A DNA stretch of 64,000 bases. Source: Paenibacillus phyllosphaerae. GTDB lineage: Bacteria; Bacillota; Bacilli; Paenibacillales; Paenibacillaceae. Under the pieces are notes generated by a model that had not been told where the DNA came from, searched no databases, and saw only the letters and a program-made list of their open reading frames with translations. Made by a program: the position numbers and the translations under genes. The stretch lies in the NCBI RefSeq assembly GCF_014192105.1, contig NZ_JACHXK010000016.1:1-64000 (forward strand). Reading direction: 5' to 3'. Every line of letters begins with the position of its first letter. Positions within the stretch are counted from its first letter, which is position 1. Of the stretch, positions 61,868 through 64,000 are shown piece after piece.

Positions 61868-61913
61868 GCACGATCTTAAGATTGTCTTCCCTTCGGCTCA
61901 GTTGTACGATCTT
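61868..61913. promoter_or_regulatory. Possible AraC-type operator: spaced direct repeats
   Basis: ACGATCTT occurs at 61870-61877 and again at 61906-61913, 36 bases apart (start to start) on the same strand, in the 137-base gap between the divergent AraC and GH31 genes. AraC-family proteins commonly bind direct repeats. Support is by position only. Confidence 0.4.
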
Positions 61914-61958
61914 GGTAGATGTACGCCAAAGCGCAACTCTCGACCTTAGGAGGCTATC

Positions 61959-63488
61959 ATGCATAACGAAATGATTCGAATCGCGTTAACGGAGAACGAA
62001 CAGTGGTGGGGAGGGGCCGTCGGCGACGGTATCCATATGCCATTCGGCAGCCGGTCGTATCAGAGAGACCTGTTCGGGGATGCTGCGTACAATCAGGCCT
62101 GCCCCTTGCTGCTATCGAACAAAGGAAGATCCATCTGGTCGGAGGAACCATTCCGCTTTGCGTTCGAAGGCAGCGAATTGGTCGTCGAGGGGAAGGCCGG
62201 GACGATCAAGGTCGAGCAGGGCGGCGATGATCTGCGCGATGCCTTCCGCTATGCCTCGAAGACGTACTTCCCGGCGTCCGGGACGCTTCCCGACGAAGTG
62301 TTCTTCGCCGTTCCCCAGTACAATACGTGGATGGAGATGGGCATTCATCCGACCCAAGAGAAGGTTCTGGCATACGCGGAAGCGATCATTGGCAGCGGAT
62401 TGCCGCCGGGCATTCTGATGATCGACGATAATTGGCATGAAGACTATGGCACGCTCGTCTTTCATCCGGGCCGGTTCCCCGATCCGAAGGCGATGATCGA
62501 GCAGCTTCATGCGCTTGGTTTCCGCGTCATGCTGTGGGTATGCCCGTTCATTAGTCCGGACGGCGAAGTGTTCCGCTATCTGCACGAACAAGGATACCTG
62601 CTCAGAGAAGCGGACGGCAGGCCGGTGATTCGCAAGTGGTGGAACGGCTACAGCGCGGTTCTCGATGGATCGAATGAGGAAGCGATGAGCTGGTTCACGG
62701 GCGTGCTGGACCGGCTGATGGACCAATACGGCGTCGATGGATTTAAGCTGGATGCCGGAGACCCGCAGTACTATGAGGCGACGGACGTCGGGGCGAGACC
62801 GGCAACGCCGAACGAGCAGTGCGAAATATGGGCAAGACTCGGCCTTCGGTATGCCTTCAACGAATACCGCGCTTGTTGGAAGCTCGCCGGTCAGCCGCTC
62901 GTTCAGCGGCTGGCCGACAAGAATCACAGCTGGGGAACGGACGGACTTGCGAGCCTGATCCCGAACGGGCTTGCGCAAGGATTGATCGGCTACGCCTTCA
63001 ACTGCCCGGACATGGTCGGCGGCGGCCAGTACGGGGATTTGATCCGTCCGGATTTCCAGGTGGACGGCGAATTGTTCGTCCGCTACGCCCAATGCTCGGC
63101 GTTGTTCCCGATGATGCAGTTCTCGACGGCTCCATGGCGGGTGCTCGGCGAGTCGCATCTTGCGCTTTGCATCGAAGCGGCACAGCTTCACTGCCGGATG
63201 GGCGACGAGATTACCGAGCTCGCCAGACACGCTGCGGCGACGGGCGAGCCGATCATGCGGCACATGGCTTACGTCTTCCCGAGTGCAGGCTATGAGACGA
63301 TTACGGACCAGTTCATGCTGGGCGACAATATCCTGGTTGCGCCCGTCATCCAGAAGGGCGCAACGGCCCGGAACATCGTATTCCCGGAGGGCACGTGGAT
63401 AGGGGATGATGGCAGCGAAGTGGTCGGACCGTGTGAGGCAGAGGTAGAGGCGCCGCTTTCGAGGCTGCCATGGTACTGCAGAGGATAG
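61959..63488 (+). CDS. Glycoside hydrolase family 31
   Basis: A 509-residue GH31-type retaining glycosidase. The barrel has PQYNTWMEMGIHPTQEKV and ILMIDDNWHEDYG, the probable nucleophile Asp in DGFKLDAGDP, the SWGTDGLASLIPNGLAQGL region in the acid/base area, and CPDMVGGGQYGD. It ends with EGTWIGDDG, a beta-domain. It is shorter than typical 650-800-residue GH31 enzymes and has no signal peptide, so it is cytoplasmic and probably acts on imported oligosaccharides. The activity (alpha-glucosidase, alpha-xylosidase or other) is not readable. The ATG has TTAGGAGG upstream. It is likely activated by the divergent AraC regulator. Confidence 0.9.
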   Translation: MHNEMIRIALTENEQWWGGAVGDGIHMPFGSRSYQRDLFGDAAYNQACPLLLSNKGRSIWSEEPFRFAFEGSELVVEGKAGTIKVEQGGDDLRDAFRYASKTYFPASGTLPDEVFFAVPQYNTWMEMGIHPTQEKVLAYAEAIIGSGLPPGILMIDDNWHEDYGTLVFHPGRFPDPKAMIEQLHALGFRVMLWVCPFISPDGEVFRYLHEQGYLLREADGRPVIRKWWNGYSAVLDGSNEEAMSWFTGVLDRLMDQYGVDGFKLDAGDPQYYEATDVGARPATPNEQCEIWARLGLRYAFNEYRACWKLAGQPLVQRLADKNHSWGTDGLASLIPNGLAQGLIGYAFNCPDMVGGGQYGDLIRPDFQVDGELFVRYAQCSALFPMMQFSTAPWRVLGESHLALCIEAAQLHCRMGDEITELARHAAATGEPIMRHMAYVFPSAGYETITDQFMLGDNILVAPVIQKGATARNIVFPEGTWIGDDGSEVVGPCEAEVEAPLSRLPWYCRG

Positions 63489-63527
63489 CTTCCCGGCTCC
63501 GAGTAACCGGTCGTTCATAACGATACG

Positions 63528-63558
63528 CAGACACTTGCACATTGCGGGTGTCTTTTTT
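63528..63558 (+). terminator. Intrinsic terminator after GH31 gene
   Basis: CAGACAC pairs with GTGTCT around a loop of about 13 bases and is followed by six Ts. Confidence 0.6.
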
Positions 63559-63719
63559 GACTGTAACAACCACGCTGATTGGGGGTGTGCAGAGGGCCGA
63601 GGCCCCTCCGATGGAGAGGTGGGGAGGCGAAACTCGACTAGCATACATAAGGATGGATGCAATTGGCAAAAGTAACGGTAAGGAGCGTACACCCATCATG
63701 GAAAGGGGCGAACAATGGC

Positions 63720-64000
63720 ATGGAGCGTACGAGTACTTTTCAACTTACCGCACTGATCATCTTATTCCAAATCGGCAGCACATCGTTATTCCTGCTCGCC
63801 AGCGACGCTGACCGCGATGCATGGATGGCCACGCTCATCGCGATGATCGCGGGTCTTGCGCTGCTGGCATTCGTAACGCTGCCTATCCAACATATGGAGC
63901 CCCGCAAAAACCTTGTGGAAATTCTAAAGAGTTATCTTGGGCGGTATGTCGGAACGGCGCTTGCGTTTACGTATATCCTTTATTTCTGCTACAAGTCGGT
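63720..64000 (+). CDS. GerAB-family spore germination permease (3' partial)
   Basis: The frame opens at ATG 63720 and runs off the window after 93 codons. It reads MERTSTFQLTALIILFQIGS, then hydrophobic helices around AWMATLIAMIAGLALLAF, then NLVEILKSYLGRYVG and a third helix. This pattern is typical of the B subunit of nutrient germinant receptors (GerAB/GerKB, APC superfamily). AAAGGGG lies about 12 bases upstream. The usual partner genes (gerAA, gerAC) are not visible upstream, so they would have to follow beyond the window, or this is a lone B subunit. Confidence 0.85.
   Translation, partial: MERTSTFQLTALIILFQIGSTSLFLLASDADRDAWMATLIAMIAGLALLAFVTLPIQHMEPRKNLVEILKSYLGRYVGTALAFTYILYFCYKS

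Noticed and set aside
62112-63692. Leftward 526-codon frame opposite the GH31 gene
   Set aside because: It is antisense to a gene with clear GH31 catalytic motifs and is Arg/His-rich without any domain.
63542-63811. 89-codon rightward frame near the right edge
   Set aside because: It overlaps the start of the GerAB-like frame in another phase; composition is not protein-like and no ribosome-binding site is seen.

Overview
The window looks like a chromosomal segment of a spore-forming, fairly GC-rich Firmicute, most probably Paenibacillus. This is inferred from strong purine-rich Shine-Dalgarno sites, large NRPS genes with alternating epimerization domains, YesM/YesN-type two-component genes, sugar ABC importers encoded without their ATPase, a collagen-like spore-surface protein, and a GerAB-type germination gene cut by the right edge. 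No rRNA, tRNA or CRISPR array was seen.

Region 1 (1-28841) is the right part of a non-ribosomal peptide cluster. Four collinear NRPS proteins are visible. Protein 1 is cut at its 5' end and reads A-T-E-C-A-T-E. Protein 2 is C-A-T-C-A-T-C-A-T-C, protein 3 is half-C-A-T-E, and protein 4 is C-A-T. Reading specificity residues by eye against GrsA numbering gives ...D-Gln - D-(allo)Thr - Ser - Asn - Asn - D-Asn - Gly(tentative). C-domain types agree with this order: D-accepting C domains follow every E domain and L-accepting ones follow the others. No thioesterase or reductase domain ends the line. Instead the cluster continues with an Sfp-type phosphopantetheinyl transferase, a BtrH-like cysteine acyltransferase (Cys20/His119/Asp137), aspartate decarboxylase PanD (beta-alanine) and a YbaK/ProX-type aminoacyl-tRNA deacylase. 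The TE-less terminus plus BtrH-like protein plus PanD is the most interesting signal: it suggests peptide release by acyl transfer to an amine.

Region 2 (28842-33361) is a boundary zone. It holds a decayed insertion-sequence remnant, a divergent PRPP synthetase paralogue, a MerR-methyltransferase fusion with a textbook 19-bp-spacer MerR promoter, a Nudix/DUF4406-like fusion and a small secreted protein.

Region 3 (33362-40017) is a sugar-sensing and uptake unit: YesN-like regulator, YesM-like kinase, lipoprotein binding protein and two permeases, with a cre-like site. Region 4 (40018-43800) holds an AT-richer gap with a small ORF, a collagen-like protein and a GMC oxidoreductase fused to a gluconate-dehydrogenase-subunit-3-like domain.

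Region 5 (43928-59351) appears to be a sugar-acid (uronate-type) catabolic island. A leftward five-gene operon (two SDRs, enolase-superfamily dehydratase, RraA-like protein, aldo/keto reductase) diverges from a GntR/FCD regulator with a perfect palindromic operator. Rightward genes encode an AraC regulator, a second ABC importer, a UxuA-type mannonate dehydratase, a Gfo/Idh/MocA oxidoreductase, a sugar isomerase-like TIM barrel, an SDR and an UlaG-like metallo-hydrolase. Neither importer has its own ATPase, so a shared MsmX-type ATPase is expected elsewhere.

Region 6 (59352-64000) holds two overlapping membrane-protein genes, one with an internal duplication, a divergent AraC regulator/GH31 glycosidase pair, and the start of a GerAB-family gene.
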